Positions 63,250 through 64,000 of a stretch of DNA of 64,000 nucleotides are shown here, piece by piece (within the stretch, counting starts at the first letter, position 1; each line of letters starts with the position of its first letter). The notes below the pieces were generated by a model. It ran no database searches and was not told where the DNA came from. It saw nothing but the letters and a program-made list of their open reading frames with translations. The stretch spans positions 62,001-126,000 of the forward strand of contig NZ_JNVM01000003.1 of assembly GCF_000722545.1 (NCBI RefSeq), in the 5' to 3' direction. Source of the DNA: Paenibacillus tyrphae (GTDB lineage Bacteria > Bacillota > Bacilli > Paenibacillales > NBRC-103111). The translations under genes and the position numbers were made by a program.

Positions 63250-63542
63250 ATTCAACCTCCTCAATTTTCATTCAAAGCTTTTGAAATTTCATACCCGGAT
63301 TTCGTTATGTACAATTAGTCGCTCGAAGCCGGGGTCCCCGTACTACCGCCATTGCCTGGCTACCGATCAGGGCAAACTTGCCTCCGGATCGCCAAAACGC
63401 CGGTCTTCCTTAACCATTCTGCATATTAGTCAGTATTTCCTGCTTTTTATGAAAATAGTAACTTAAAAGTGCAGCTTGTGGATGATCGGCAACGACAGTT
63501 CTTCCGAACACATTGCCGAGCTAAGGGCTATCCCGGATATTT
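63250..63542 (-). other. Long intergenic leader upstream of pnp, no gene
   Basis: About 290 bp without a credible gene between the rpsO terminator and pnp. On the minus strand TAATAT (63425-63430 region) is a possible -10 with a weak -35 (CATAAA), which would leave a leader of about 170 bases. GC-rich segments can fold locally (for example GCCCTGATCGG near 63370). In other bacteria pnp is autoregulated through its leader; whether this one is cannot be told from sequence alone. Confidence 0.4.
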
Positions 63543-63616
63543 TAAAAAAGCAACCCCGCAGCCCGTGCATCCGTACGCCAGGCGTTCCGGCGTGCACAAA
63601 GGACAAACGTGGTTGC
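63543..63616 (-). terminator. Intrinsic terminator of rpsO
   Basis: GCAACC and GGTTGC (63550-63616) close a long hairpin with an inner stem (GTGCAC-GCC and GGC-GTAC-GTGCAC-like segments), followed on the minus strand by TTTTTTAAA. The unusually long stem could also be processed, as rpsO-pnp hairpins are elsewhere. Confidence 0.75.
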
Positions 63617-63634
63617 TTTAGTTGTAAGGCTGAA

Positions 63635-63904
63635 TTAACGGCGCAGACCGAGTTTTTCGATCAGAGCGCTGTAGCGTTTGACGTCCTTGTTTTTCAAGTA
63701 CGTCAGAAGCTTACGGCGTTGGCCGACCATTTTGAGCAGACCGCGACGAGAATGATGATCTTTCTTGTGCGTCTTCAAGTGGCTGGTCAGGTTCACGATG
63801 TTTTCCGTAAGAATTGCAACTTGCACTTCAGGAGATCCTGTGTCGCTTTCATGCGTCTTATGCGTTTGGATCAGTTCCTGCTTGCGTTCTTGTGTCATAG
63901 CCAT
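63635..63904 (-). CDS. rpsO: Ribosomal protein S15
   Basis: An 89-residue primary 16S rRNA-binding protein of the small subunit. The sequence has the family hallmarks [37 protein letters not shown] and the final [12 protein letters not shown]. Start is the ATG at 63904 ([11 protein letters not shown]), nine bases after GGAGGTGA; the open frame further upstream is leader sequence. The roughly 95 bases of leader visible to the window edge contain a small stem (ATGGAG/CTCCAT) that may belong to an S15 autoregulatory leader, as described in Bacillus relatives, but the rest is outside the window. Confidence 0.97.
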   Translation of the reverse strand: MAMTQERKQELIQTHKTHESDTGSPEVQVAILTENIVNLTSHLKTHKKDHHSRRGLLKMVGQRRKLLTYLKNKDVKRYSALIEKLGLRR

Positions 63905-64000
63905 GATTGAGTCACCTCCGAAAATAATAAGTATATCCCCTGTGGCCCAGAGACCGATGGAGTACTCGATTCTCCATGCCAAGGTTCATGCGATGTCCTG

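Overview
The window looks like a chromosomal segment of an endospore-forming member of the Paenibacillaceae (Paenibacillus or a close relative). This rests on sporulation genes (dpaA/dpaB, spoVS, a SleB-type lytic enzyme, tepA, ylzJ), protein sequences of clear Bacillales type, and a gene order from rpsO (63.9 kb) back to miaB-ricA (24 kb) that follows the rpsO-pnp-ylxY-mlpA-dpaAB-asd-dapG-dapA-rnj-tepA-ylzJ-ftsK/spoIIIE-ymf-rodZ-pgsA-cinA-recA-rny-ymdB-spoVS-miaB-ricA order of Bacillus subtilis. Almost all genes are on the minus strand, so that block is transcribed from high to low coordinates. There is no rRNA, tRNA, CRISPR array or transposase gene.

Region 1 (1-15 kb) is accessory. It holds an unrecognised secreted protein, a NAD-salvage pair (pncA-like, pncB) behind a promoter that contains a palindrome, a stand-alone nitric oxide synthase beside an alpha/beta hydrolase, an HrpB helicase, a 240-bp palindromic intergenic element, a two-subunit chromate transporter, small YmaF/YwbE/membrane proteins, and a copper/cytochrome group (lipoprotein cytochrome c, FixH/YtkA-like protein, TauE/SafE-like membrane protein, CopA/CcoI-like ATPase).

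Region 2 (15.1-21.5 kb) is the most unusual part. Five tightly packed genes encode a short HscC-like Hsp70, two membrane-anchored J-like/TPR proteins with HPE in place of the canonical HPD motif, and two paralogous small proteins that resemble the DUF1266 family. The J-like and DUF1266-like genes alternate, as if one pair had been duplicated. The set recalls the poorly understood E. coli hscC-djlB/djlC-ybeR/ybeU locus and may be a dedicated membrane-associated chaperone system.

Region 3 (21.6-32 kb) has nikR, a small acidic protein, a cytochrome P450, ricA and miaB, a PduL phosphotransacylase, 2-oxoacid:ferredoxin oxidoreductase korAB, an M19 dipeptidase, spoVS (with a sigma-H-type promoter) and ymdB.

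Region 4 (32-64 kb) is the conserved block. RNA decay (rny, rnj, pnp), DNA repair (recA, recX, with an SOS box), cell envelope (pgsA, rodZ), two radical-SAM methylthiotransferases (miaB, rimO), the M16 peptidase pair plus YmfI reductase, spore lysis (SleB-type enzyme with a perfect sigma-G-type promoter), DNA translocation (FtsK/SpoIIIE), the aspartate/lysine/dipicolinate pathway (dapG, asd, dapA, dpaA, dpaB), dut, mlpA and rpsO lie in short operons separated by clear intrinsic terminators. Several genes start with TTG or GTG, judged from the position of the Shine-Dalgarno sequence: recA, rnj, dut, mlpA and korA with TTG, yajQ and one lipoprotein gene with GTG.
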